Shown here: positions 1 through 12,272 of the stretch, one piece after another
Layout of the letters: every line of letters starts with the position of its first letter
How positions within the stretch are numbered: position 1 is the stretch's first letter
From: Sipunculus nudus
Lineage: Eukaryota > Annelida > Sipuncula > Golfingiida > Sipunculidae
Reading direction: 5' to 3'
DNA length: 64,000 bases
Assembly (NCBI GenBank): GCA_026874595.1
Contig: CM049306.1
Span: 96,899,642-96,963,641 of the forward strand
Notes under the pieces: generated by a model
The model's input: the letters and a program-made list of their open reading frames with translations, nothing else
Databases searched by the model: none
What the model was told of the DNA's origin: nothing
Program-made: the position numbers and the translations under genes

Positions 1-155
1 TTAAAGATAAACATTCTCATGTTTATGTGCGTTTTAAAATACTTTCTTTCATTAATTACCAACAGTTCATTATTGCGTTTTCAGGTCGGAAATCCCATAA
101 TTCTACAAGTAAGACAGGTGAATAACTGGGTTAAAGTGTGAGCTGGTAAACTTAC

Positions 156-377
156 CATTACAAAGCTGTTTGAGGTATCCGTCCTTACACAGACATTGTC
201 CATTTGTCTGATTACAAATTTCCTCGCGGCAACCGTCGCCACATCTCCGGGTGCACTGGTGTCCAAAGAAACCCAGGCTGCAGCTCGAACAAATCCCGCT
301 TCTTTTGTCACATGATCCGTTGCAATAAATTGGGCACGCTTTGTCACACATTTGACCATACAATCTCAGGATGCAGT
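156..377 (-). CDS. EGF-repeat exon (last in window)
   Basis: A 222-bp exon with 14 cysteines. It begins after a TCTGCAG acceptor at 378 and ends at a GTAAGT donor (155-150), phase 1 on both sides. The spacing follows C-x7-9-C-x3-C-x3-C in two tandem repeats, with motifs YGQMC, GFFGHQC and GQCLCKDGY. Length and cysteine layout match exons 12704-12925 (222 bp) and 12048-12272 (225 bp), so the three look like copies of one double-repeat exon. An ORF can be read past both exon edges, but the splice consensus fixes the limits. The next exon is outside the window. Confidence 0.85.
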
Positions 378-1506
378 CTGCAGACGAAGGTTACATGACC
401 TGTTATACTGATTCATCAATTCATCGCTAACACGGGTTTGTAAATCTTAAATAATAAATGTACACCTGTTCCGATGGTCAAAGTTTCAGTGTTCAAAGTA
501 AGGCATGGACAGCTATGGGTATATATGAGTCTTGGGCTTATGCAACCATATATAATGCTATATTTGCGTTAACGGGAGATGAAGAGAATGGTTATGCTCC
601 AACTAATGTTTAAAAGCGCTTCTTCCTTGAACTATCTATAAACACTCATTTGTTATTGTGAATTTTTTAAATATATGAAAAGGCGTATTCTTATTTATCA
701 GAGCAGTAAGATACGACAGTTCATGTAGCATCACTGTATATCAGAATCTATTGGATTGCCATTCCAATATTAAAACGCAAGTTTTAAGGCCTAAATAAGG
801 TTGGATTTTCATGCATTACAGTGGCGGATCCAGAGAGGGAGCTTTTGGGGCTTCAGCCCCCCCCCCCCCCCTAAACCACTGTAATAGGCCTTTTTATCAG
901 AGAATTATGAATATCTATGCGTAATGTCCTTATGTCATTTGCATTATTTTATTTATAATTGCCATATAGCATTAAACAAACGACCAATTCAACAACAACA
1001 GAAAACTGGAAAAAATGGAACTAACAGCATGTGTCTGTGCAATGCCCATTTCTATTTATATTTTAGAAGAAAAAAATGGAATACCCACAATAGATGCAGA
1101 CATCAACATTTCTATCCAAATAATTCTACGCCTTTCACGTAGAATGTTGCAGCTGCTTAAGGCTTCGACATCGTGAACGACATTTTTTTCAATTGGCCTT
1201 GTTTTGGGAAATACATGCACTCTTGATCGATTTGAACTGAATGGTACTGTATTATCGTTCAGTTAAACACATTAAACAGTGCTTGTATATGCATGGTCTT
1301 TTTTATGATTGCAGAATTAAGCTCTGAAAACGTGCTGGCTCGTCATTAATAACATGTAAATGATAAATGACTAAGATATGGGCTGTATATATCCGTTATA
1401 ATTTTCGTAGTCGAACACTTTGTTGGACGTATATTGTGAAAAGAACAACTTTTCAAAATGTGACAGGAAAATTGAATATTATACCCACAGCATTAATTTA
1501 TGAATA
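378..1506. other. Intron of the EGF gene, no gene seen
   Basis: AT-rich intron sequence 3' of the LINE insertion. Apart from the small foldback element at 816-884 I see no exon, RNA gene or conserved motif. Confidence 0.6.
816..884. mobile_element. Tiny foldback/MITE remnant, CAGNGGCGGATCC family
   Basis: About 69 bp bounded by inverted TTACAGTGG and CCACTGTAA, with GGCGGATCCAG just inside the left end and a run of 14 C inside. The same GGCGGATCCAG end occurs at 7831-7847 and at both ends of 55619-55831, so it is a dispersed non-autonomous family. The superfamily is not determined. Confidence 0.5.
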
Positions 1507-1845
1507 TTTCTTATCGATCTTTTTTTTTTTTTGGCAGTGACAGGGTAATTTTTTTAATTCCACTACAGTCGTTTGTCATTTTTTTTTATTAATAACCTTT
1601 ATTATCTTCTTCACAACACAGTGATACATTTGTACAGTCATATAAGATTTCATATGAAAGGTACATCACATTCAAGATCTACGGTGCAATTCCTGTTCAA
1701 AAAGGTATATCGGGTTTGTTAAATTACCATATTTGTACTTGCTGATACATTTTTTTTGCTATCAAAATATATTCGTTAATAATGTCTATGTCATGTTGTG
1801 TAAGTGTTTCTGTTTCCTCATATCCTAGCATTGTTTCTCTTTCTG

Positions 1846-4800
1846 TTAGTGTGATCCTTTTAAATAGTTTAACACATATGTTTTTAGTTTCACACAGTTA
1901 AAGAAAAAATGTTCGACAAATTCTACTTCATTGCAATAGAAACACCTGTTTGTGTCAGTAACACCAATTTTTTGCAACAGGATACGGGTAGGATAGATGT
2001 TGTGGACGATTTTCCACTGTAAGACTCTTAACCTGGTTTCTTTAGTACAAGTGTATATGTTTTTCCATGTAGCACTTTTAAAAATAAAATTTTCATATTT
2101 TTGGTTCCAGAACTTTTGAATTTGTGGGGGGCCTACGCCATCATTCGCTAAAGATAGTCTAATAGATCTCGCGGTCCAATTACTGATTTCTTTACCCCTA
2201 AATAGAATCCCTGAATTTAGCGCCACCTGGTGGCTAAGTGAGCTATTCAAGACAGCTGTCTTTACTACATTATATTCCAGTAGTGTGCTCGGCCCACACC
2301 CCTTTTTCTTCACTATCTCATCAAATGATAAAATCTGTCCGTTTTGGAATATATCTTCCATGTAGATAATATTTGCTTTTATCCAGTCTCTGAAGAACAG
2401 AACCGATTTTTTATACGTAAATGCCTCATTATTCCATATAACCCTCGATCTATATGTATTTTCTCCCATTGTACTAGTTTTATTATACGTTAGCCATGTG
2501 TTTAATAACCTTCTGTAGAAATCCGGTTTTATTTGATGCGTCCCTTTCATATTAATGGGGTTGACACTACTCTGAAATACAGAGAGATGGTTTCCCATTT
2601 TCCCATAGTAGTATAACGGAATGTTTTTCCAAGTTGTTTTATCGTTCCTCACCAATAATATTACCCATTTTAGGAGTAGAGCATGTTGTATATCTTTAAC
2701 GTTAATGACTCCGAGTCCACCATTTTCATAATCAGATGACATTATTTTCCGTTTTACTTTTTCAAATGCTCTTTTGTTACTGAATTTTTTCTGCCAAATA
2801 AATTTGAAAATCATTTTATTAATGGTATTCATTACCTTTTCAGGCATATACAAAGCTTGCATAATGTATACCATCTGGGATATGAGAAAGGTTTTCACAA
2901 TTATTATTTTCCCTATTATCGAGAGATTTCGCTTTTCCCATTTCTTAATTTCTTCATATAATATTTTTACTCGGAGGTCCCAGTTGGTTTTTATATCTGA
3001 TGCCGGCTTACAGCTGCTAAATTTGACCCCTAAAATTTAATTTCACAGTTTGGATAGATATTCCATTTGATTTCTTCATATTTTTCTTGTTTATGTTTAA
3101 AGTTCCCTATCTATACAGCTTCCGTTTTATTTGGGTTTAACGCCATTCCAGAGATTTCTGTAAATTGCTTAATTTGTGTAAAGCATAATCTGATATCTGC
3201 TTGATCTTTCATAAACAAAGTAACATCATCAGCATATAGTGCAATTTTAACATTGTTTACCGAGTAATTAGTCAATGGTAGTTTAATACCTTTTATTTCA
3301 GTTGTTTGTCTGATTTTAATTGCCAAAAGTTCCAGGCCCAGAACAAAAACCAGGGGAGAAAATGGACACCCCTGTCTGACCCCAGACTGAACTTGAAACA
3401 TTTGAGAAAGCCAGCCGTTGAGTTGTATACAGTTTTCACTGCTATTGAATAAAACTGACACCCAATGCATGAACTGCGAACCGAAACCGAATATCTTCAT
3501 TGTCTCTAGTATATACTCTTTGTTAATTGAATCAAAGGCGCTTTTAAAATCTAGCGCTATTACAGCACCAGAAATATTTTCTTGGTTTGCGTAATTAATG
3601 ACGTCGTCTATCTGTCGGATTATTGTAGCTATGTTGTGACCTCTAATAAAACCCACCTGGTCTGGATTTACTATGTCACCGATTATGGACTGCAACCTCA
3701 TAGCGAGCACCTTCGCCAATATTTTATAATCGGTGTTGCATACACTGATAGGCCGCCAATTACGCAATTCATCCTTTGGTAATGTTTTCCCTTTGTGCAG
3801 TAAAGTAACTACCCCCCTTTTTTGTTGTGTGGATAACATTCCAGTTTTATATGCATAGTTAAAAGAATTAACCACTAGTGTTTTCAAAGATGGCCAAAAA
3901 AATTAAAAAAAATTCCGTTGTAAGTCCATCTTATCCCGGACTTGATCCGTTTTTCATTTTTCTTAAGGCACTTGCAACTTCAGAAGAGCAAACGAGACCT
4001 TCACATTTCTCTTTCATTTCTTCATTAAGCCTGGGAATTATCAGACCATCTTTGAAAGAATTAATCTTAGTTAGCATGCATACATCTGATAACCCGTGTT
4101 TGCGTCTATATAGATCCCTATAATAAGTCATCTGAGCATTTAGGATATCTGCCTGTTTTGTAAGCACATTACTATCTGTAGTTTTGAGGCTTGTCATTGT
4201 TTTTCTTTTTGCCCTTGATTTCTCTAAACTAAGGAAATATTTCGTGTTTCTTTCCCCTTGCTCACACCATTTGGCCCTTGCTTTTGTTTGTACGCCTTTT
4301 GCTTCATGTATGTTTAAAATATCAAGTTCCCGTTGGATCTTAATGATTTGATTTTGTATCTGTTTATCTTTCATGTCATGGTTTGTTTCTATCTGTTTAA
4401 GTGTATTTAACAATATATCTTTCTTTGTTTTTCTGGATTTTGATTTACCACGACAATAAATCATTGTATTCTCTTTAATTTTGGCTTTACAACACTCCCA
4501 TATGAATTGCCAGTTACCTGATGTATCTTTTTTATAACTGTCTATTGTGTTATTTATCATTCTGACGAAATCATCTTCTTTTAATAGAGAATTATTAAAT
4601 TTCCAGAACGATGGGCCTCTTGTCCCCGTGTTTATATGTATTGTGACGCTAATGCCTCTATGATCAGTACATGGGAAATAATTAATTGAGCTGTTAATAA
4701 CTTTATCAAGAAATGCTTCGTTAGCGAAAACGTAGCTACTCCTAGCAATAAAAGGATTACTCCGACTCCATGTAAAAGCGCTCTCATATCCATGCATAAC

Positions 4801-5352
4801 ACGCCATACATCTATTAGCAGAGAATTTTGCACCAGGTCATTAAGAGCCCTGACCTCTCTTTCACTGTGATCTTTGCCTGATACAATGTCTAGAGAGTTT
4901 GCCATTACTGAGTTAAAATCTCCTAACACTGCCATTTAATCAGAGTCAGAGTCCTGTGATGCTATTGTATCCTGTATTCTACGGAAAAATTCTAACTTTT
5001 CTTTACTTGCACATGGCGCATATATATTAATTATTTTAAATCTTTTATCGTCTATACTAAAGCTTATTCCTAGGATTCTTTTATCTTTTGCCTCTATTAT
5101 TTCTTCCAGATTATCTATCATTGATAAAATATTCTTATCTAACAAAATTGCAAGGCCGTTAGTGTGGGAACCACCTTTCACATAATAAACTTTACTATTC
5201 CATTTGCTTTCTAAATAGTGTATCTGTTTTTCATCTGCGTATGTTTCTTGTAAGCATGCGATATTTATTTTGCTGCGTTTAAGCTCATTAATAATTGTGT
5301 TTCCCTTATTTGTGACCTCAAACCATGACAATTTAAACTTACAATTTTACAA
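1846..5352 (-). pseudogene. LINE ORF2: endonuclease-reverse transcriptase, broken
   Basis: The domain order is conserved. The APE-type endonuclease has SLNCHGLR (about 5352-5331), ACLQET, NIYAPC, GDFNS and TDHRG. The reverse transcriptase has NWRPIS, a FDSINK-type motif, GVRQGCPFSPL and the catalytic YADD. A C-terminal CX2C-X7-H-X4-C knuckle (CFYC...H...C) is typical of L1 ORF2. ORF2 would nick DNA and copy LINE RNA at the nick. Lesions seen: a frameshift near 5300, stops at 4936-4938 and 3931-3933, a frameshift near 3895-3915 in an A/T run, an amber stop at 3111-3113 where related proteins usually have Trp, and a frameshift near 3035. The endonuclease R-(I/L)-D-Y motif reads RSSYVF, so its Asp is missing. 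No functional protein can be made. Confidence 0.92.
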
Positions 5353-5452
5353 TTGAAGTCGACGTATTAAACAAGTCCGTATAACTTTAATGCAAAGTCC
5401 GTGGACAAATCCGTACCAACAGGGAAAGTCAGAGAAACGAAGCGTACCTCCG

Positions 5453-6621
5453 CTAGGCTTGCGAATCCTGCATCACCTGTCGTTTCTGTTCTTGGTTGTC
5501 CACGGGGGAGAGAGCGTTGGCCTTACGTTTCTGGGGGTCTGAGCGGATGTCGGCGAGATAGTTGGTAATTGCTTCTTTATTCTTTACCGCTGAACGTGAT
5601 AATGATCTTGAGCGATTTTTGTCTGATTTGCCCTTTGTGTTTTTCTGTTCTCTCTCTCTTCGGGGTTGGCGTTTGTCTTTGTATGTTTGTGTTTTAGGTG
5701 TCTCAGTGTCTTGTGTCTGTGACCCGGGTTCTGGTTGCTGAGACGGGTGGGATAGGATTTCCTCTGTTCCTAGTATCTCACATTCTGGGTCACCAGTCTT
5801 GTGTCTATCCTTTCGACAAGTTTTACATTTTATAGGAGCGTCACATTCATGTTTGTAATGTCCCACGTTTAGACAGTTTCCACAGATTATATTTTTCCTT
5901 TTTTTCCATTTCCTTTTGTTCCTTTGGTACACTTGAGCGTCGAACATTCCCACTGGTATTTTCTTGGGGAGGCATTTATTTGGTTTAGATATATAAACAA
6001 ATCGTCTTCCAGTTTTCCAACGTGTGAGCTGACCATTATCATCACGGTCACATTCATCATATATTTTTGATCTCAGTTGGCATCCTTAGTTTTCTAGCGC
6101 TCGCTTTATTTCGTCATTGGAGTACGAAAGTGGAATGGCCCCAATCGTAACACGAGTGGTGGGGTTTTCCTCTGTTCCCTCGGAGTCTGTTTGTTGGCTC
6201 ACAACATAGGGATTAACAGCATGAGGCGTAATGGTGAGGCCCCTTAACTGTAAACCCTCTATAAGCAAGCAAGCCCTAGCGTCACTTGACTTTGGATATA
6301 ACCTTCAGACGCCCCTGATACGCTGAGCGCCCTCCATTGTCCCGTATCCCGCGACCACCTCGCCGGCAGCGCACAGCTCTCTTGTTGTAATGTAAGCCTG
6401 GTTTTGAGCCTCGGCCCTTTCAGAACCCGGTAAATCTTTGCACCGAATGAATACAGTATCAACTCTGGTTGATTGGGTATTGCTAGCAACGCTAGGTGCA
6501 TGTCCTTGTTCACTGTTTGTATGATTTTCCGCCATCCTTTTTTTTTTAATAATTCAGCTCTTTTATCCGGCCAAATTACAGTCCATAACCTGTAATCACG
6601 ATGCACGGATACAGTGCTCAC
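5453..6621 (-). pseudogene. LINE ORF1: CCHC RNA-binding protein, broken
   Basis: About 390 codons before ORF2. The middle part resembles the RRM-like region of L1-type ORF1 proteins (RLYPKSSDAR, then LIEGLQLRGL and IPLSYSNDEI). A classic CX2CX4HX4C zinc knuckle (CGNCLNVGHYKHEC) follows, then a CX2CX4HX6C knuckle, then a basic Ser/Arg/Lys-rich tail. Such proteins coat LINE RNA. The reading frame is shifted in the A10 run near 6538-6548 and interrupted in frame by TGA at 6305-6307 and TAA at 6086-6088. The stretches on both sides of each stop continue the same protein, so these are single-base decay events rather than real ends. Confidence 0.88.
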
Positions 6622-6734
6622 TCAGCGACAGTCCACCAAGCCACAAATCAAAGAAAGAACACTTGAAAGCGAGAGTTCTCAAAAGTCTTGACCAGCCGAC
6701 ATCGACCGGAACCGGAAACTGTTTCTTATCGATC

Positions 6735-7690
6735 AGCAATGCAGTTATCGATGGTGCATAAATATATAATAGATAACAAATGCTTTATAATACACCAAGA
6801 GATCAAATTTACCGTAAGCTGATAAGCTCTTTAAAATAGTAACCGCACACAGGGAAGAGTAATTTAAGCTACTGGTTATTCAAAATAATCTCGAATGAAG
6901 AAAATCAACTTGAAATTCAACAGAGTAGTTCGAGTATATAACTAATTATAGTGGGGTATCGGTTTGCCTCACATTAATATTTACATAATTCAATGTTGCT
7001 TGTTACTTCTGAATGTTTACGTTTGCATTTATTTTATGAATGGGTAAACTTGGTTTTGATATAATAGAGGAATGCTTATAGATGCGTCCTTGCGTGCATT
7101 TCCTCGGTTCTAATTGTCCACTCCTTTGATATGATCACCAATGACAATTGAAAGGGCATATATAGGCTATGGGGTTGGGTATATAATTGCCCCCCCCCCC
7201 CCACTCAAGTTCTCAAAGTATGCGAATACTATGAAGTTATATGCTAATTGCAAAAAATACGTCTTTTTGTATATAAGGGTCATGATGTGATTTTTTTTGT
7301 TCATGTGTATGCACTGGTATTTGTGTAATTTTACCCAACTAAAGAGCAGCTGTCATAAGTCATATACATGCATGCGTGTTTTTACAGATTAATATATTCC
7401 ATCAAGCCTGCATTTATAACACATACTGGAGGTTATCTTAATCAAGAAAATGTTGCTCCTTTATTATATATTGCGCCAAATTATTTAGCTGTTATGCTTT
7501 TTGTAATTTATTTAGTATTTCCTGCCTGTCAAGCATTGTACAGGAGTATACAACGGATGAGCAGGTTTGCAAGTACTTCTGAAATATATTTTCAAATAAA
7601 ATTACCAATAATCATAATATGAAATTTTTACTTTTGAGTCTACATTTACTTTTCGTTAAAACATTGTCCATGTTTTTACACTTCTAAATA
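6735..7690. other. Intron sequence, no gene seen
   Basis: AT-rich, with a 14-C run at about 7189-7202. The 84-codon ORF near 7368 has no recognisable domain and looks like chance. Confidence 0.5.
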
Positions 7691-7693
7691 TTA

Positions 7694-7743
<50 letters not shown>
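7691..7743. repeat. (TA)n microsatellite
   Basis: Nearly uninterrupted alternating TA over about 50 bp, with one TG step near the left edge. Confidence 0.95.
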
Positions 7744-7748
<5 letters not shown>

Positions 7749-7830
7749 ATAATAGCAATAATATTAATAATTTGCACTTTATCTGTATCAAATTAAAACC
7801 AGGTTCTGATTATGCCCCTCTGCTGAAAAA

Positions 7831-8121
7831 TCCTGGATCCGCCCCTGCATTTTTTTCCGGAAATCAGTGCGCGAGGGTGATATATTTTTACCTTTTTGTC
7901 GGTTTCGTTAAAAATGTCATATGATCAGGGAAAAGCATGATAATCACAGATTTATTTTTTACTAAACAGATAAAAGTAGTACAAAACAAAGGAAATCTTA
8001 TCAAAATTGTATTATTTTATCTTCATGAAGGAAATGGCCGAGCGGCTGGAGCTAAAAATTAGTTTCTATTTAAAAAATCAAAATAAGAATTATTGATGCG
8101 GTGCCTGAGAACCCTCCCTTT
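7831..8121 (-). mobile_element. MITE copy (CTCAGGCACCGC end) next to a solo GGCGGATCC end
   Basis: The block 7895-8121 is a diverged reverse-orientation copy of the element at 56172-56490: both share AGGGAAAAGCATGA, ACAAAACAAAGGAA, GAGCGGCTG and the terminal GGTGCCTGAGAACC. Just before it, 7831-7847 is a single end of the GGCGGATCC family. No target-site duplication was recognised. Confidence 0.6.
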
Positions 8122-9354
8122 TTACGGCCTCAGAATAATGTTTTATTTGGTAAATCTGTGTATGAAATAAATAAAGAAAGAGAGTTTGGCGGTTGAACGT
8201 TAGCATAATGTTACATTATGAAATTGATGACTATATCTAATACTTATAAAAGGAATTCGGTTCACGTTTGTTCGCAATGTTCTCTAAAACCACGCTGTGT
8301 ACAATACTGTGCTTTAGCTCATTTTAAAGGTTATTATCCCCTCAGTGATATAGGCAATATGAGAAAAAAATAATTTTAATGTACATATAATTTTGAGTGA
8401 TTTTTCCGTTTTTACTGACTTGCACTGAGGTTAGGCCGAGCACAGCCGAAATGCCTTCGGCAATTAGTCGGAATCGTGGTCACTCAACCTCAGACTATTT
8501 ATTGTTCATATGAATAACGCTTTCTTTCAGTGAGGGATTTGAGCATGTCGGGCATTACACAGTAAAAGAGAAAAACACATGTTTCTCGTTATTCAACCTA
8601 GGAGGATTAATGACTTAATTCAAGGTCCAGATTCCAGGAACAGGGTTGGGTAGGGGTGGCGGGGGTTTAAGGCCTCAAAATGTGTCTGATACGATGAAGA
8701 AAAAGGTTGCGTTGGCTGAAAATGGGATACGGACCCTCTGCATGGAGTCTGCTACTTACGATGTATGCATATTTCTGTTTCTTTCTTCAGGAACAGTTTC
8801 CTTGCAACGTACATTTAATAAATCTTTTATGTGTTCCTCACATCAACCTTATCTTTATACGTCCAACGATAGAATCCAGTCAAATATAATCGAAAACCGG
8901 AATGCCCCCGCGTCTCATTCCGTTTCGAAATGTAACCATCATCACTGACCACGTGTTCAAGGTAAACATACCCGGATATGAATTTCTTGCCACGAGCACA
9001 GCGCAACAAAATAAATGTAAAATTATTATTACATATCTTATTGAGACAGTTTCCCACTGAAAACCTATATTTTCGTTAACTTTTAGAATAAAAAATGAGC
9101 AAACATTCCACATCTCAGTTAATACCCCAACCCCGGTAATAAGCCCGTTATACCGGGTTTATCAGCTAGTATATATATATGTTTACAAGTCTCTATCCTT
9201 TGTCATTTCTTTAGACTGTTCCTTTAGACTGTTCGACAAATCATTTTTTTACATTAGGCAAAAGAAAACAAGCCTTGCTGTTTTAAGTTTAGTCGGTAAA
9301 TGGTAGAAATAAGAGCACTGTTTTGAAAACTGCTGGGGATTTTCAACACTTTGG
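8122..9354. other. Intron sequence, no gene seen
   Basis: A short inverted pair CTGAGGTT / AACCTCAG sits near 8425-8492. ORFs at 8646-9113 lack splice or domain support. (TA)4 at 9171-9180. Confidence 0.5.
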
Positions 9355-9359
9355 CCTTG

Positions 9360-10240
9360 GGACAAAACGGACTCTCCCAATGTAAGTCATACCAAGTTGA
9401 ACACTGACTGAAGGTGTTCTCTAATTTACTCGGTGTTATATTGTGGGCTAATTATTACCAAGCGTAGACTTTACTTAATTAACACAAAACATTACATTTT
9501 GCAGTGACAAGATAAATCTGCCTGGCTATAAAGAGAGCAAATGAAAAAGAATTTGACACTAATTTTCCTATGAAAAGGTAAGTTTATATATCGTGTTTTA
9601 AAAGTTATTCCAGGGTTATACTTCAATTGTAACCTGTCAAGTGGTACCAATACACATGGAATTGTGTATCACAAAACATAAATCTAAGGTTTTTATGTCT
9701 GTATTTACATCTAATTGTGAGGAAAATACAATATATTTTAAAGAATCATACAAGGTTGCTTATTAATGATATTGATACACCGATGTAATCGAATAGACAA
9801 ATATTCATTATATTTTGTTTATGTTTATGTTTTGTTTTGGAAACTTTAGTATTGGAGTTTTCACTACATATGGACATGCGGGACAGAACTGTGCCTCTCA
9901 CGGTGGGGTTATGCTTAATTACACATTCGTTTAAGGCGTCCTCTAATTAACCTGGTGTTGCATTGATTAATTACCTGTAATACCAAGTACAGAATATACT
10001 GGCCATCCATCCATTCTTTCTCTTTGCAGGAACCAGATACATCTGCCTTCGCTAGCAAGAATGAAAATGAAAGAGGAAGAGTGGATTTTTGTTGTAATCG
10101 GGCTGACGATTATAACATGGTACGTTGTTCAGGAGTATAATTTCTAAATCATAAAAAAATGTTTTTGATGATGCACTCGGCATTGTGTATCACAAAGCAA
10201 AAAACAATTGTTTTTGTTTGTGTGTTAACCACCTAAAACT
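9360..10240 (+). repeat. Old tandem duplication (~530 bp) with exon-like segments
   Basis: Two diverged copies share AGGYGTYCTCTAATT, a polypyrimidine-AG, then a GATAMATCTGCCT segment with an in-frame ATG and a donor, and then ATTGTGTATCACAAA downstream. The exon-like parts on the plus strand are 9505-9577 (TTTTGCAG| ... |GTAAGT; its ATG ORF stops after 10 codons) and 10030-10119 (CTTTGCAG| ... |GTACGT; ATG at 10061). The second reads MKMKEEEWIFVVIGLTIITW, which could be a short signal/anchor peptide, but no compatible next exon was found: joining to the acceptor at 10611 gives TGA. It may be an antisense non-coding transcript or coincidence. Confidence 0.4.
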
Positions 10241-11654
10241 ATATAAGGAGACTACAAATAATTTGAAAGCAAGGTAATAGGTATTTTAAGGCAATTAAGA
10301 AAAAGTAAGAATAATTACGCATTCTAAATATGTTAAAATACCTTTGTGAAAAGTATGTGTTTATAATAGTTATTGTATTCATTAACTGCAGTTCATATGA
10401 TTTAATATATTTCTCGAGTTAAAAATATTTCGGGACGCTTGCCAAAACATTGTTATGTTAACAACATCAGCATTCAAAATGCAATCCCCACTCAGAGAGA
10501 GAGAGAGAGAGGGAGCGAGTTCTAATTAGCGACTTCACAAACAAGAAACATCGTATGTTAATTAATTCTCAACTGCTGGTAATATATATTTCATCTCTTA
10601 CTTTTTTCAGATCGATTCTCCGTACCTTTCCTTACCAAGTACGCATCACGCAGTTAAGGGATATGATGACACGGAATCATAGATTAGTTTGACCGTCGCA
10701 GTCTTTGGACTTAATCGCCGATCATACAGCTCATCGATTCTATGTAGGCATTTCGTTTGAAGATATGTATACATAGAAACAATACATTAGCCTATGGGAC
10801 AGGAATTCGTTTAAATCGCTCACCAAGGCGTATCAGCTGTAATAGCCATACAAATATCGTGAAAGACACTTGTTGCATCACCTGTTGTATATCGATTATA
10901 TGTTGCTGTGACTTCATATGTTTTATTTTGTAAAACAGACAAGTATTATGTTTATAATACAGAATTACTACACAAGAGGATCTGGACTCGCAAAAGATAA
11001 ATACCTTAGAACACACAACTAATTCATCGAAAATATATTCTTGACGTTCACCGGATATCAAACCCACCAAAAACAGAACACTCTGCGCATCATGGATGTT
11101 CTATTCTTATTGGGATGTTTGGGGTGTGTGCAGATAAGAGAGACAGTGCGAAATATTCAATTTCATTGTTAGTATATACCAAGAAAACTGAAATTCTTTC
11201 AGGCAAAACACAACATTTGCCTGAATTTTAAAATCTCTACGCTGAACGATAACAGGGGAATTTTTTTTAAGTTTGAGAAAACGAGGTGTTCACGAACTCT
11301 GTGTACCAAATGTCAGTTATATCAATTACGTGCATTTATTAGTAATTTTTTTGTAATTGCTCTTTTTTCACAGACTGATCTTTACAACTTAATAAAAATG
11401 TGTTTCTTTAAAAAAACGTGTTTTCATTTTGCCTCGAAGGATTCATCACATTAAATGGATACAAATATATTATATATATATATATGATTTCAGCTATGAT
11501 CCTTGCAGGTGCTCACCTTCTTTGAGAAATGCTTTTATATTTTTTTTGCATATCAATCAACACTCTTTCAAATATGTATGGACAAATGACGTATTTAATT
11601 TATCCTAAACATATAAAAGGACATCCTAGACTGTTTTCTTAAATAAAAATGCAT
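10241..11654. other. Intron sequence, (GA)n tract only
   Basis: A (GA) tract at about 10494-10514 and a short (TA)n near 11468-11485. No coding signal seen. Confidence 0.5.
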
Positions 11655-11929
11655 TGAAGGTTCTGTGAAGAACCCTACACATTGGTTCCACCAAGAACCT
11701 TTCAAGGTTTCTCACTCAGTCCATCGTGAAGAACCTAAGAGGGTTCTTGTCAGAACCTCTAAAGAGGTTCTTTATGGAACCGTATAGGTTCCTTAAAAGA
11801 ACCTTAGGGAGGTTCTAAAAAGAACCTCGCTTGAAGGTTCTAGCTGGAGCCTTAAAAGGTTCCCCACTCAGTCCACTCTGGAGAACCCTTTTGGGTTCTA
11901 GTTGGAACCCTTTTTTTCTAAGAGTGTAT
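11655..11929. repeat. GGTTCT/AGAACC-rich dispersed repeat
   Basis: Some 275 bp made almost entirely of alternating AAGAACC and GGTTCTT words, for example GAAGAACC, AGGTTCTT and TTGGAACC, ending in TTTTTTTCTAAGAGTGTA. The repeated complementary words can fold into many alternative hairpins. Repeats of this kind, ending in CACTCTTAGAAAAA, are known from DNA-transposon-derived families in fish and molluscs (from memory). A matching left end was not found. Confidence 0.6.
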
Positions 11930-12047
11930 ACCTTTGATCTTTGACCCAATAATTTACGATACAATATAAAACACATTATGAAAACTATAAGCGGACTCAA
12001 CGTTTTCTTCTCATTGAAAAGGAAAGGCTTTCCATATGAAATTATAC

Positions 12048-12272
12048 CTTCACATTTATCCGGTTGAAATCCATCTCTGCACCTGCATCTTCCAGTGGTT
12101 TGATGACACACGCCGTTTCCTTGACATCCCTCTCCACATGGCCTGTCACACTTGTTGCCGTAGTAGCCTGGTTTACATGTTATACATTCACTGGTTCCGT
12201 TATTGCAGGGTCCATTGCACCTATCAGGACAATCACTCAGGCAGTCCGGTCCGTATTTTCCATCACGGCATT
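12048..12272 (-). CDS. EGF-repeat exon, 14 Cys
   Basis: A 225-bp exon from a TTCACAG acceptor at 12273 to a GTATAA donor (12047-12042), phase 1/1. It encodes two and a half EGF-like repeats, with signatures YGPDC, CKPGYYGNKC, CGEGC and GRCRCRDGF. It shares CKPGYYGNKC exactly with exon 19576-19755. If this intron were retained, the frame stays open past the donor and enters a hydrophobic stretch (LSPLIVFIMCFILY) followed by basic residues. That could be a membrane anchor or just a T-rich intron. Confidence 0.88.

Larger units (their letters stand above)
1520..6721 (-). mobile_element. L1/Tx1-like LINE retrotransposon, near full length, inactive
   Basis: A 5.2-kb two-ORF non-LTR retrotransposon in the same orientation as the host EGF gene, inside its largest intron. 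It is flanked by a perfect 13-bp direct repeat TTTCTTATCGATC (1507-1519 and 6722-6734), and a 13-T run (1520-1532) is the minus-strand poly(A) tail abutting one copy, as expected from target-primed reverse transcription. ORF1 (RNA-binding, CCHC) and ORF2 (endonuclease, reverse transcriptase, C-terminal zinc knuckle) are recognisable. There are about 100 bp of 5' leader (6622-6721) and about 330 bp of 3' UTR (1520-1845). Several stops and frameshifts in both ORFs mean it is dead, yet the flanking repeat is still perfect. Confidence 0.93.

Noticed and set aside
6259-6621. 120-codon minus-strand ORF at the LINE 5' end as a separate gene
   Set aside because: Its first part is the true ORF1 N-terminus, and after the A10 run it continues in the wrong frame. 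It is a frameshift product.
8036-8055. ATGGCCGAGCGGCTGGAGC resembles a tRNA-Leu/Ser A box
   Set aside because: No B box or acceptor stem follows at tRNA spacing, and the segment belongs to a MITE also present at 56.2 kb.
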